DNA of 64,000 nucleotides from Mesorhizobium sp. BR1-1-16 (GCF_020165495.1 NZ_JAIUIE010000003.1:186001-250000); one strand, 5' to 3'. Positions 28,825 to 37,105 are shown, counted from the stretch's first letter. Notes: generated from the sequence alone by a model not told the origin. Numbers and translations: made by a program.

Positions 28825-29685
28825 CTACTGCTTGACCGCGCCGGCTGTGAGCCCGGCGACCAGATAGCGCTGCAGGAATATGAAGCCGATCATCACCGGG
28901 GCGATGCCGACGAAGCTCGCCGCCATCAGCTCGTTCCAGACCACGCGCTCCTTGCCGAAAAAGGCGAACAGCCCCACGGCGAGCGGCATGAATTCGGATT
29001 TCGAGTTGAAGGTCAGCGCGAAGATGAATTGCTGCGCATAGGCGCCGATGAAGGTGGCGAGCGCGACGACGAGAATGCCCGGCGCGGCGATCGGCAACAC
29101 GATGCGGCGCAGGATATAAAGCCGGCCGGCACCATCGACCCAGGCCGCCTCGTCCAGCTCGCGCGGAATGCGCAGGAGATAGGTTCGAAGCAGCCAGATC
29201 GCGGTCGGGATCAGGAAGGCGACTCCCGGGACGATCATCGCGAAATAGGTATTGAGCAGGCCCATCGAGCGCATCAGCCGATAGAGCGGGATGAGCAGCA
29301 CCGCGCCGGAGAACATGTTGACGGCGAGGAAGGCGCCGAGCAACGGCCCGCTGCCCGGAAACTCGAACCGCGCGAACGCATAGGCGGCCGGCACGACGAG
29401 GATCAGCACGGCGATGGTGGCGAGGCTCGAGATCAGCAGCGAATTGAAGATGTAGCGCCCGAGCAGCGGCACATGCTCCCACATCGTGAAATAGGCATCG
29501 AACGACCCATCCTCCGGCCAGAACCGATAGGGCGAGGAGAAGAGATGCGTCAGCGGCTTCAACGAAACCAGGAAGCCCTCGATGAAAGGCGACAGCACGA
29601 AGCCCAGAAACAGGAACATGCCGACATAGATCGCGACATATTCATACCATCTGTAACGGTCGATCATCGGGCGCCCGCTGCTCAT
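28825..29685 (-). CDS. Sugar ABC transporter permease (MalG-like)
   Basis: Inner-membrane permease of 286 residues with six predicted helices. The EAA loop that contacts the ATPase reads ELDEAAWVDGAGRLYILRRIVLPIAAPG. It starts at ATG 29685, overlapping the stop of the MalF-like gene as ATGA, so both permease subunits are made in step. It forms the channel with the MalF-like protein. Confidence 0.93.
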   Translation of the reverse strand: MSSGRPMIDRYRWYEYVAIYVGMFLFLGFVLSPFIEGFLVSLKPLTHLFSSPYRFWPEDGSFDAYFTMWEHVPLLGRYIFNSLLISSLATIAVLILVVPAAYAFARFEFPGSGPLLGAFLAVNMFSGAVLLIPLYRLMRSMGLLNTYFAMIVPGVAFLIPTAIWLLRTYLLRIPRELDEAAWVDGAGRLYILRRIVLPIAAPGILVVALATFIGAYAQQFIFALTFNSKSEFMPLAVGLFAFFGKERVVWNELMAASFVGIAPVMIGFIFLQRYLVAGLTAGAVKQ

Positions 29686-30566
29686 TTTGCCTCCCCCGAT
29701 GAGATCTTGCTGATGACGCGGAAGTAGAAGAAGCAGAACACCGACAGGAACAGACAGATCATCACGGCGCGGGCGGCACCCTCGCCATATTTGTAGCTGC
29801 CGATCGCCGTCTTGTAGGTGTCGATGATCATCGTCGTGGTCTGGCCGTTCGGTCCGCCCTGCGTCAGGATCCAGATGATGTCGAAGGAATTGAAGGTCGC
29901 GATCAGCGACAGCATCGACATCGTGACCAATGCCGGCACGATCAGCGGCAGCGTGATGCGGCGAAAGCGATAGAAGCGTCCGGCGCCGTCCGTCCAGGCT
30001 GCCTCATAGAGGTCCTTGGGGATCGACTGGATCGCGGCGAGCAGATAGAGCGTCACCAGCGGCACGCCGATCCACACATCGGTCAATATCGTCGCGCCGA
30101 AGGCCGTGCCGCCATAGGCCAGCCACGCCAGCGGCCGATCGAGCAGGCCGACATTCTGCAGGATGCCCGAGATCATCCCGAACTGGCCATTATACATCCA
30201 GCCCCACATGAAGATGCCGATGGCCATCGGCACGATCCACGGCGGCAGCGTCAACACGCGAAAGAGCGCGCGGCCAGGCACCAGCGCGTTCAGCAGCACA
30301 GCGCCGCAGGTGCCGATGATCATCTTGAGGCCGACGGAAAAGAAGGTCCACACGAAGGTGCGGATGATGACGGTGGCAAAGTCACCGCCGAAGATCTTCT
30401 GGTAATTGACCCAGCCGACCCACTTCACCGTCCGCCTGAGCGAGGCGTCGGTGAAGGAGAGCGTGAACGTATCGACGAGCGGATAGGCGACGATGAAGAG
30501 AATGTAGATCGTGGCCGGAAGCAGAAGCGCGAAGGCGAACAGCGTGGCACTTCGGGACCGCGTCAT
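29682..30566 (-). CDS. Sugar ABC transporter permease (MalF-like)
   Basis: Inner-membrane permease of 294 residues with six helices. The cytoplasmic EAA motif is DLYEAAWTDGAGRFYRFRRITLPL. The first helix follows a short basic N-terminus (MTRSRSATL). It is encoded just after the Gfo/Idh/MocA dehydrogenase gene (12 bases apart), which implies that the imported sugar or its product is the dehydrogenase substrate. Confidence 0.93.
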   Translation of the reverse strand: MTRSRSATLFAFALLLPATIYILFIVAYPLVDTFTLSFTDASLRRTVKWVGWVNYQKIFGGDFATVIIRTFVWTFFSVGLKMIIGTCGAVLLNALVPGRALFRVLTLPPWIVPMAIGIFMWGWMYNGQFGMISGILQNVGLLDRPLAWLAYGGTAFGATILTDVWIGVPLVTLYLLAAIQSIPKDLYEAAWTDGAGRFYRFRRITLPLIVPALVTMSMLSLIATFNSFDIIWILTQGGPNGQTTTMIIDTYKTAIGSYKYGEGAARAVMICLFLSVFCFFYFRVISKISSGEAK

Positions 30567-30578
30567 CCGCCCGCCCCG

Positions 30579-31736
30579 TCAGCTGTCGCGGCCGGAAAGC
30601 GCCGCATCGAAGCGCTTCCAGGTCTCGGACATGTCCACGACGGTCTTGCTGCGGCGCGCTTCGTCCATGGCGAGGGCCAGCAGGCCGGCTTCGAGCGCAT
30701 TGACCACCGAAACCGGCAGCGGTGCGTCGTTCAGCATATGCGCGCCAATATCGCGCGCCATCTGTTCATCCGCGCCGTAATGAACCGAGAGTTCTGAGCC
30801 GCTATAAGTGGTGTCGATCAGTTTTGACGAGGTGCGGGCGTCATGCACCTTGAAGAAATTGCGGACGAAATCACCCTCAGCCATACCCTTGGCGCCGATC
30901 ACGCAGAACCGGCGGTATTCATCGGGCACGTTCAGATTGGTGTGGAAGGTCATCGAGGCGCCGTTCGCATATTCCACGATTGCCGTCTGGAAATCGATGA
31001 TGTCGGCATCGCTGTCGAACACCTTGTCGGTTCCCATCCAGCCGCTTGGCTTGCGATGATAGACCTCGGTGTCGTTGATGCCGAGTCCTTCCGGCGCATT
31101 GCTTGGCACGAAGCTGCGCTTTCCGCCGAAGCTAGCAACACGCGCCGGGCGAGCGCCCATGACGCCATTGTACAAATCGAGATCGTGGCAGCACTTCTCG
31201 AGCATGAACGAGCCCGAATACTTCTCATAGCGCCGCCAATCGCGCATGAAGAACGCGCCATGATAGGGCGCGATATGCTCGGAGGCCTCAATCGAGACGA
31301 TATCGCCGATGAGCCCGTCCTTCTGGGCCTTGCGCAGGTCGACATAGAGCGGCGCATAGCGCAGCACGAGACCGACCATGACGTTGTCGGAGCCGAATTC
31401 CGCGATCAGCCGTGCGAGCTCCATCGTCTCCTCGACCGTCGTCACGACGGGCTTTTCGGAGAAGACCTTCACGCCGCTATCGAGACCGGTACGGATATGG
31501 CCGAGATGTAGGTGATTGGGCGAGCCGACCATCAAAAGGTCGAGCGTCTCGCCGGCCAGGAGATCCTCGAGTGACCCGTAGGCCTTCCCGACGGGGACGT
31601 CGAACTGCTTCGTATAGGAAAGCCCGGCCGGCTCGGGGTCGACATAGCCGACCACATCGAAATCCGGGAGCGAGGCGGAAAAAATGCGCGCCAGATAGCC
31701 CAGCCGATAGCCAAGCCCGACAATGCCGACTTTCAT
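30579..31736 (-). CDS. Gfo/Idh/MocA-family oxidoreductase
   Basis: NAD(P)-dependent dehydrogenase of 385 residues, cytoplasmic. The Rossmann motif is VGLGYRLGYLA near the N-terminus, with EKPVV supplying the catalytic Lys of the family at about 95. The C-terminal substrate domain includes GSFMLEKCCHDLDLYNG, with the usual His-Asp pair. Members oxidise inositols, glycosides or amino sugars; the 3-keto route of glycoside breakdown is one possibility. ATG 31736 has AGGGG upstream. A good sigma-70 promoter and an inverted repeat lie between 31814 and 31883. This is the first gene of the ABC-transporter transcription unit. Confidence 0.88.
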   Translation of the reverse strand: MKVGIVGLGYRLGYLARIFSASLPDFDVVGYVDPEPAGLSYTKQFDVPVGKAYGSLEDLLAGETLDLLMVGSPNHLHLGHIRTGLDSGVKVFSEKPVVTTVEETMELARLIAEFGSDNVMVGLVLRYAPLYVDLRKAQKDGLIGDIVSIEASEHIAPYHGAFFMRDWRRYEKYSGSFMLEKCCHDLDLYNGVMGARPARVASFGGKRSFVPSNAPEGLGINDTEVYHRKPSGWMGTDKVFDSDADIIDFQTAIVEYANGASMTFHTNLNVPDEYRRFCVIGAKGMAEGDFVRNFFKVHDARTSSKLIDTTYSGSELSVHYGADEQMARDIGAHMLNDAPLPVSVVNALEAGLLALAMDEARRSKTVVDMSETWKRFDAALSGRDS

Positions 31737-31813
31737 CGAATCCCCTGCTTCATCAAGACAGCCGCTTGGACGGGCATCAGCGCCGACCAGCCGCTTTGTA
31801 AATTCTTTCCACG

Positions 31814-31841
31814 ATCATGCCGCAAGACGCACCCCTGTCAA
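31814..31841 (-). promoter_or_regulatory. Sigma-70 promoter of the sugar ABC operon
   Basis: On the minus strand, -35 TTGACA (31836-31841) is separated by 16 bases from -10 CATGAT (31814-31819). It lies 78 bases before the Gfo/Idh/MocA start. Confidence 0.6.
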
Positions 31842-31862
31842 GCACTCTTTTGCAGTTTCTCC

Positions 31863-31883
31863 GCAAGAATGCCCCGTTCTTGC
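31863..31883. promoter_or_regulatory. Inverted repeat GCAAGAA-n7-TTCTTGC, candidate operator or terminator
   Basis: Perfect 7-bp arms around a 7-base spacer, 20 bases after the stop of M81 copy 2 and 22 bases upstream of the -35 hexamer of the next unit. A further TCTTGCGG word (minus strand) overlaps the spacer of the promoter. It has no T-run, which favours an operator (RpiR or other) over a terminator. Confidence 0.5.
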
Positions 31884-31903
31884 ATACAATCTGAAAGGCG
31901 TTT

Positions 31904-33403
31904 TCACTTCACCGTCAAAGTTTGATCGACAAGCGCAAAAGGATCCTCGACCCGCGGCCAGATCGGCCGGTCGAGCTTGCGATAGGCGGTAAGGCGGGGA
32001 TTGGACGGATAAGGCGCGCCCGCGTCGATATAGACGATCTCCGCTGCGATCGGCGCGAAGCCCGCGTGGAAGTGATTGGTCGATTTCACCAGCAGCATCG
32101 CCTTCGCCATCGGATCGATGCCAAGATTGGTGAAGATGTCCGGCTCGAAGGTCTGGGTGCGGTTGGTATTGAGGATGACGTCGATCGTCGTTCCGACGAG
32201 GCGGACTACTGCCGCCGGACCGAGCGTCACGCGGCTGCGGCCGAAGCTTTGCCAGCCCTCCTCCACCGCCCTGATCACATCGACCTCGGCATCGACGGGC
32301 GCGCCGCCATCGGGGCCGGCCTTGCCGCCAAAGCGGAGCTGGATGCGGGCGCCCTCGCCGGCTGCCAGACAAAAGGTCGTCGCGACCGGGTCCCAGATCG
32401 TCGCGACCGCAACATCCTGCATGCCGCGCTCGATGATGCGGCGAAGAATCAGCGTCCCGTCACCGGCAACGCCGCCACCTGGATTATCCCAGGTATCCGC
32501 GACGACGACAGGCTTCCCCGGCTTTGTCGCGGCGAGCGCCGAGGCACGGTCGAGGCCGTCCTCGATACCCAATTGCGGCATCATGGTCTGGCCGCGCAGC
32601 GAGAAGATCTCAAGCCCGAGACGCCGCGCCAGCGCGTCGCCGCCCACTCGGTCGTCCTCGGTGACGACGAGCAGGCGCGTGCCGAGCTCCGGCACGTCGC
32701 CGGCCATGAAGCCATGGATGAGCGAGATCGACAGGACGCCGTCATGCCCCTCCATCGCCTTGACGCGGTCGATAAAGGAACGCATCGGCTCGCGGCTAGT
32801 CGGAAACACTTCGATCATTCGGCAATCGAAGGTCGAGATCACCGGCTTGATTGCGCCGCGGATCGCGCGGATGGCGAGATCGACGACATGCTCGCCGCGC
32901 TCGTAGAAATCGGTGTGGGGAAACTCGAGAAAAGCTGCGAGGATATCGCTGTTGGCGACGCGCTTCGCCGTCAGATGGCTGTGTGGATCGAGCTCCGCCG
33001 CGATGACGACATCCGGACCGACGATCGCGCGAATGCGTTCGAGCAGGTCGCCCTCGCAGTCGTCATAACCCTGCGCCACCATCGCGCCATGCAGTCCAAG
33101 CACGACGCCGTCCACCGGCAGCGCCGCACGGAGCTGACCCAAAATCTCGTCGCGCAATCCCTCATAGGCCGCCCGCTGGATCAGACCGCCAGGTTCGGCC
33201 CATGTCGCAGTGCCCTCGACGAGATCGATCCCGTCCGCCTCGGCCCGGCGGCGCAGCGCGACGATCGGCGAGGAGCAGAGCGTCGGCGTTGCCGGATGCT
33301 CGCCGGGCGCGGCATAGAAGGCCATCTCGAAGCTGGCCCGGTCAGTCGGCACCGGCGAGAATGTGTTGGTCTCGGTCGCGAGCGACGCTGTGAAGATCCG
33401 CAT
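31904..33403 (-). CDS. M81-family metallopeptidase (MlrC-like), copy 2
   Basis: Zinc enzyme of 499 residues, cytoplasmic, no signal peptide. Predicted ligands are Asp139 and His141 (ELDPHSH) and His163 (FPHTDFY). The family block GLHGAMVAQGYDDCEGD is at 103-119 and DTWDNPGGGVAGDGT is also present. It differs strongly from copy 1 (21877-23316), for example TETNTF instead of HTECSTY near the N-terminus, so the two are ancient paralogues and not a recent duplication. It starts 5 bases after the RidA stop. The first of the two M81 steps may act on a different bond or stereoisomer; this is inference. Confidence 0.88.
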   Translation of the reverse strand: MRIFTASLATETNTFSPVPTDRASFEMAFYAAPGEHPATPTLCSSPIVALRRRAEADGIDLVEGTATWAEPGGLIQRAAYEGLRDEILGQLRAALPVDGVVLGLHGAMVAQGYDDCEGDLLERIRAIVGPDVVIAAELDPHSHLTAKRVANSDILAAFLEFPHTDFYERGEHVVDLAIRAIRGAIKPVISTFDCRMIEVFPTSREPMRSFIDRVKAMEGHDGVLSISLIHGFMAGDVPELGTRLLVVTEDDRVGGDALARRLGLEIFSLRGQTMMPQLGIEDGLDRASALAATKPGKPVVVADTWDNPGGGVAGDGTLILRRIIERGMQDVAVATIWDPVATTFCLAAGEGARIQLRFGGKAGPDGGAPVDAEVDVIRAVEEGWQSFGRSRVTLGPAAVVRLVGTTIDVILNTNRTQTFEPDIFTNLGIDPMAKAMLLVKSTNHFHAGFAPIAAEIVYIDAGAPYPSNPRLTAYRKLDRPIWPRVEDPFALVDQTLTVK

Positions 33404-33408
33404 GACGA

Positions 33409-33783
33409 TCAGCCGAGCGGCGCGTAGGCGATGGCTTCGATCTCGATCTTGATGTCGATCATCAGCTTGGCCTCGACAGTGGTGCGGGCTGGCGGCTCGG
33501 CCGGAAAATAGGTGGCGTAGACGGCGTTGAAGGCGGCGAAGTCGTTCGCGTCGGTGAGGATGACGAAGGTCTTCACCACCTGGTCGAGCGTGCAGCCGGC
33601 CAGCGCCAGAGCCGCCTTGACGTTCTCCATCACCTGCCGCGTCTGCGCCTCGATGCCACCGGCAACAACAGCGCGGTTGCTATCGGTCGGGACCTGGCCG
33701 GAGATATAGACAAAGTCGCCCGCCCGAACGGCCGGCGACAGCGGAACATGAGAGGCTCCGTAAACCGTTTTCAACTTTGCCAC
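33409..33783 (-). CDS. RidA-family imine/enamine deaminase
   Basis: Small cytoplasmic enzyme of 124 residues of the Rid (YjgF/YER057c/UK114) family, which hydrolyses reactive imines such as 2-aminoacrylate. Recognisable blocks are GDFVYISGQVPTD, the central QTRQVMENVKAALALAG and the C-terminal PARTTVEAKL, with the Arg that binds the substrate carboxylate. I set the start at GTG 33783, 5 bases from GGGAGA; TTG 33786 would be too close. It is the promoter-proximal gene before M81 copy 2, divergent from the SDR and DSD1-like genes. The presence of an imine-handling protein suggests that the pathway includes a PLP-dependent amine step. Confidence 0.87.
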   Translation of the reverse strand: MAKLKTVYGASHVPLSPAVRAGDFVYISGQVPTDSNRAVVAGGIEAQTRQVMENVKAALALAGCTLDQVVKTFVILTDANDFAAFNAVYATYFPAEPPARTTVEAKLMIDIKIEIEAIAYAPLG

Positions 33784-33920
33784 CAATCTCTCCCGCTCTG
33801 AAGCACCGTGATGCCTGGATTGCTATGTAAATTCCTGCGCTGGCGGCCCGTCAAGCGCCAAATCATGTTGCTTTTTTTCATTTTGGCGCGAAGCTGGCGC
33901 CTAGAATGAGGGGACGCGCG

Positions 33921-34682
33921 ATGTTTGGAATGACGGGGAAGCATGTCGTGATCAGCGGGGCCGGCGGCGGCATTGGCCGCGCCCTCGTCGCCCTGTTCCG
34001 CGAATGCGGAGCGCGCGTGACGGCGTGCGACCGCGATGCGGATCTGCTGGCGGCGCTGGAGGGCGTCACGACAGAGGTCTTCGAACTCACCAACCGGGCG
34101 GCGACGACCGCTGCCATGGAGCGGATCATCGCCCGGCAGGGCGCGCCAGACGCCATCATCGGCAATGCCGGCTTCACGCGGGCCGAACGGATGGTCGATG
34201 TCGGACCGGAGGCCTGGGACAGCGAACTCGCCATCAACCTGACGGGCACCTATAATCTCGTCGCCCCTAGCCTTCCCGCGATGATCGCGGCAGGCGGCGG
34301 ATCGATCGTCCTCGTTTCCTCCGTCAACGCCCTCGCCCATTTCGGCAATCCGGCCTATTCCGCCGCCAAGGCCGGGCTCAACGCTTATGCACGCGCCCTC
34401 GCCGTCGAGCATGGCCGCCACGGCATCCGAGCCAACTGCATCTGCCCCGGTTCCGTGCGCACGCCCGCCTGGGATCACCGCATCGAGAAGCAGCCGGAAT
34501 TGCTCGACGAAGTGGTGCGCTATTATCCGCTTGCCCGCCTTGTGACGCCGGAAGAGGTTGCGCAGACGGCGCTGTTCCTCGCCTCGCCGCTCTCATCGGG
34601 CATCACCGGAACGGCCATCGCCGTCGATGCCGGTCTTACGGCCGGAAACCGCCGCTTCGTCAGTGAAGTTCTCGGCGGCTGA
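33921..34682 (+). CDS. Short-chain dehydrogenase/reductase
   Basis: Classical SDR of 253 residues. Nucleotide motif SGAGGGIG is at 12-19, the NAG turn at 82-84 (GNAGF), and the catalytic residues are Ser133/Ser134, Tyr146 and Lys150 (YSAAK). C-terminal GTAIAVDAGLTAG is typical. Substrate unknown; by context a hydroxy-acid or amino-sugar derivative. ATG 33921 was chosen with GAGGGG upstream; ATG 33930 is an alternative. It is divergent from the RidA gene and probably shares the regulatory gap 33784-33920 with it. The PLP-enzyme gene follows 70 bases downstream. Confidence 0.85.
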   Translation: MFGMTGKHVVISGAGGGIGRALVALFRECGARVTACDRDADLLAALEGVTTEVFELTNRAATTAAMERIIARQGAPDAIIGNAGFTRAERMVDVGPEAWDSELAINLTGTYNLVAPSLPAMIAAGGGSIVLVSSVNALAHFGNPAYSAAKAGLNAYARALAVEHGRHGIRANCICPGSVRTPAWDHRIEKQPELLDEVVRYYPLARLVTPEEVAQTALFLASPLSSGITGTAIAVDAGLTAGNRRFVSEVLGG

Positions 34683-34752
34683 TACGCTGCTTGACCACGG
34701 CCGAAGCGTCGGCAAAGCCTTGGACAGTTGTCGCGACATCAAAGGACATCGG

Positions 34753-35817
34753 ATGCCCACCCATATCGACCAGTTGGACACGCCGGCCGTCCTGATCGAC
34801 ATCGATCGCGTCGAGGCCAATCTTACCCGCACCCAGACCTATGCCGATGCACATGGCCTGAAGCTTCGCCCGCACATCAAGACCCACAAGCTGCCGCGCT
34901 TTGCCCGGCGACAGGTCGAACTCGGCGCCATCGGCATCACCTGCCAGAAACTCGGTGAAGCCGAAGTCATGGCAGATGCCGGCATTGAGGATATCCTGCT
35001 GCCTTACAACATCCTGGGCACGGAGAAGCTGCACCGGCTGCGGCGCCTCGCAGAACGCGTCGCGCTCGCGGTCACCGCCGACAGCCTCGTCACCATCGAG
35101 GGCTATGCACGCACCTTCGCCGACGCCGCGTCACCGCTTCGCGTGCTCGTCGAATGCGATACGGGCATGGGGCGTTGCGGCGTGCAGACGCCCGACGAGG
35201 CCGTGGCGCTGGCGCGCGCGATCGATGCCAGCTCGGGCCTCGCCTTTGCCGGCCTGATGACCTATCCCCCCGCAGGCGCACCGGCTGCGGCACGGGCCAT
35301 CCTAGCGGCCATGGCGGAAGCGCTGCGCAGCGCGGGCCTGCCGCCGACAATGATCTCGACCGGCGGCACGCCCGATCTCTGGTCGGCGCATGAAACGACG
35401 ATCGCTACCGAATATCGGCCTGGCACCTATATCTATCTCGATCGCTACCAGGTGGCCAAAGGGGTCGGCACCATGGACGACTGCGCGCTGACGGTGCTTG
35501 CGACCGTGGTGAGCAGCCCGACACCGGATCGCGCCGTGATCGACGCCGGCTCGAAGGCTCTGACCAGCGATCTGCTTGGTCTTTCGGGATATGGCACCGT
35601 GCTCGGCTATCCTGATGCAGTGATTGCAGGGCTCAGCGAGGAACACGGCACGATCGATCTCTCGGGGTCGGCGCTGAAGCCCGCGATCGGCGAGCGGCTG
35701 CGCATCGTGCCGAACCACGCCTGCCCGGTATCGAACCTCTTTGACCGGGTCCATCTCGTCTCGGCCGACCATGTGGTCGCAACCGAGATCGTCGCGGCGC
35801 GCGGCCGGGTCGACTGA
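34753..35817 (+). CDS. DSD1/D-threonine aldolase-family PLP enzyme
   Basis: Alanine-racemase-fold PLP enzyme of 354 residues. The PLP lysine lies in RPHIKTHK (Lys43). A metal site of the D-serine dehydratase type is seen as HAC (His322, Cys324) in VPNHACPVSNL. Related enzymes cleave D-threonine to glycine and acetaldehyde, or dehydrate D-serine with zinc. The His-x-Cys pair points to the dehydratase side, though D-threo-3-hydroxyaspartate enzymes also fit. D-serine dehydration gives 2-aminoacrylate, the RidA substrate, and ridA is divergently encoded nearby. ATG 34753 has AAAGGA six bases upstream. It converges with the next gene with 19 bases between. Confidence 0.87.
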   Translation: MPTHIDQLDTPAVLIDIDRVEANLTRTQTYADAHGLKLRPHIKTHKLPRFARRQVELGAIGITCQKLGEAEVMADAGIEDILLPYNILGTEKLHRLRRLAERVALAVTADSLVTIEGYARTFADAASPLRVLVECDTGMGRCGVQTPDEAVALARAIDASSGLAFAGLMTYPPAGAPAAARAILAAMAEALRSAGLPPTMISTGGTPDLWSAHETTIATEYRPGTYIYLDRYQVAKGVGTMDDCALTVLATVVSSPTPDRAVIDAGSKALTSDLLGLSGYGTVLGYPDAVIAGLSEEHGTIDLSGSALKPAIGERLRIVPNHACPVSNLFDRVHLVSADHVVATEIVAARGRVD

Positions 35818-35836
35818 CCGCCTGCCCGCCCGCGGA

Positions 35837-36199
35837 TCAGTCCTCGGTCTGCTGCTGCTGGCGCAGGGTCTCGATGCCGCGCGTCAGCTGATCTTCGAGC
35901 TGGCGCAGGAAGGCGACATGGGTCCCAAGCTCGTCGCGCCGTCTCTCGCCGCGCACGAGGAAGCGTTCGGCCTCCTGAATCAGGATCGAACTCTTGCTGG
36001 CCTCGCCGCCATCGCCCTCGATGACGTCGCCATAGAGGAACGCAGCACGCGACCGCGCGTCCTCGAGACGCGCCGCAAGACCCGTCGACTCGCTCTCTGT
36101 GTCCGACAGAGCGCGCGAGACGACCTCCTGTATGGACGACAGACGGTCGATGTCACTGCGGAGATCACGCTCCTTCGAGCGAAACCGGGGGAAAAGCAC
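35837..36199 (-). CDS. Hypothetical coiled-coil protein
   Basis: Protein of 120 residues, very polar and charged, nearly all predicted helix. Heptad-like spacing runs through RLSSIQEVVSRAL, AARLEDARSRAAF and FLRQLEDQLTRGIETL, and the tail reads RQQQQTED. There is no signal peptide or membrane segment. The start is GTG 36199 with GAGGG eight bases upstream. I do not recognise a family. It lies next to two other small orphan genes. Confidence 0.6.
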   Translation of the reverse strand: MLFPRFRSKERDLRSDIDRLSSIQEVVSRALSDTESESTGLAARLEDARSRAAFLYGDVIEGDGGEASKSSILIQEAERFLVRGERRRDELGTHVAFLRQLEDQLTRGIETLRQQQQTED

Positions 36200-36339
36200 G
36201 TCACTGCCCTCATCGAACGATGCCGCACCGCAATAGATACGGCGCCTTATTAAACCATACTATTCCTCCAGTGGATTTACCAGCGCGATACCACCCAAGA
36301 TAGAATGCTGGTCGCCATCATCGCGCGAGCGGCGCGCCA

Positions 36340-36549
36340 TCACGCTTTGCCGGCGGCACTCTTGGCCGGAGCCTTGGTCGTCCCCAATTCCTCGATCATG
36401 TGCTCGACGGCCATGATCGCGTTCTCGATATCCGAGATCTTGCGCACGGCGCTATCGGTTGGCAGAACGCCGGATGACGCCGCCTGCATGATGAGCTTCT
36501 GCTGTTCTTCGACAAGCCGCCCCCTGAGGGCAACCAATTTCTTCTGCAT
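36340..36549 (-). CDS. Hypothetical small helical protein
   Basis: Protein of 69 residues with two predicted helices (KLVALRGRLVEEQQKL and DIENAIMAVEHMIEEL) and a Lys/Ala-rich tail ending SAAGKA. ATG 36549 has AGGAG ten bases upstream. Not recognised. It may share transcription with the coiled-coil gene 140 bases further on. Confidence 0.6.
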   Translation of the reverse strand: MQKKLVALRGRLVEEQQKLIMQAASSGVLPTDSAVRKISDIENAIMAVEHMIEELGTTKAPAKSAAGKA

Positions 36550-36755
36550 CGGTCATGAACTCCTGAACCGCCTCTATTATAGGCCGCGCCCGTTCAGCGG
36601 CAACGAGTTTCACTGAGCGTGAATTTTGCCCCGCGCTCGGCAACATCCGGCGAGACCGCCTCAGGAGCGCCGCTGCGCTGGGCACAACCGTTCGAAATCC
36701 AGGGCAATCATCAGACAGGCGGCTATGAACGCTTGATTTCGTCGCCGAATGAACC

Positions 36756-36775
36756 GATTCTTCATGAAGAGAATC
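36756..36775. promoter_or_regulatory. Palindromic site upstream of a small ORF
   Basis: TTCATGAA (36761-36768) is a perfect palindrome flanked by GATTC and GAATC, 20 bases before the start at 36796. Possible operator; weak. Confidence 0.3.
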
Positions 36776-36795
36776 AAAACGGCGGGAGGAGATCG

Positions 36796-36993
36796 ATGTT
36801 GCGTCGAATATTCCTGACGGCTGCCCTCGAACGGCTGGTGGATGAGGGCAAGATCAAGCGCCGCTCCAAGGCGTTCCGCATCATGCAGATGGTGATCAGC
36901 GACGGTGCCGCAGTGCTCGACGACACGCAGCGGCGCGTCTATGACCAGATTATCGTTCCGCAGATCGAGCAACTCGAGCGCCGCGTCTCCTGA
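36796..36993 (+). CDS. Hypothetical small basic protein
   Basis: Protein of 65 residues, helical, with a basic middle (GKIKRRSKAFRIMQM) and an amphipathic end (IIVPQIEQLERRVS). The ATG at 36796 has a strong GGGAGGAG site, which is the main evidence that it is real. It is divergent from the 69-residue gene, with 246 bases between. No family recognised. Confidence 0.6.
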   Translation: MLRRIFLTAALERLVDEGKIKRRSKAFRIMQMVISDGAAVLDDTQRRVYDQIIVPQIEQLERRVS

Positions 36994-37105
36994 CGCTGGC
37001 TAAGCCTTCTGATGTAACCCTGGAATGCGATTGCGCATGCGGCGTTCTGGGCGCCTGGTTGTGCTGTCGCCGCCGGGATAGAAGTCGCTTCAGCGCAAAA
37101 TCATT

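Noticed and set aside
25599-29727. Long plus-strand frames opposite the ABC transporter operon
   Set aside because: They are antisense to genes with intact Walker, EAA and signal-peptide motifs.
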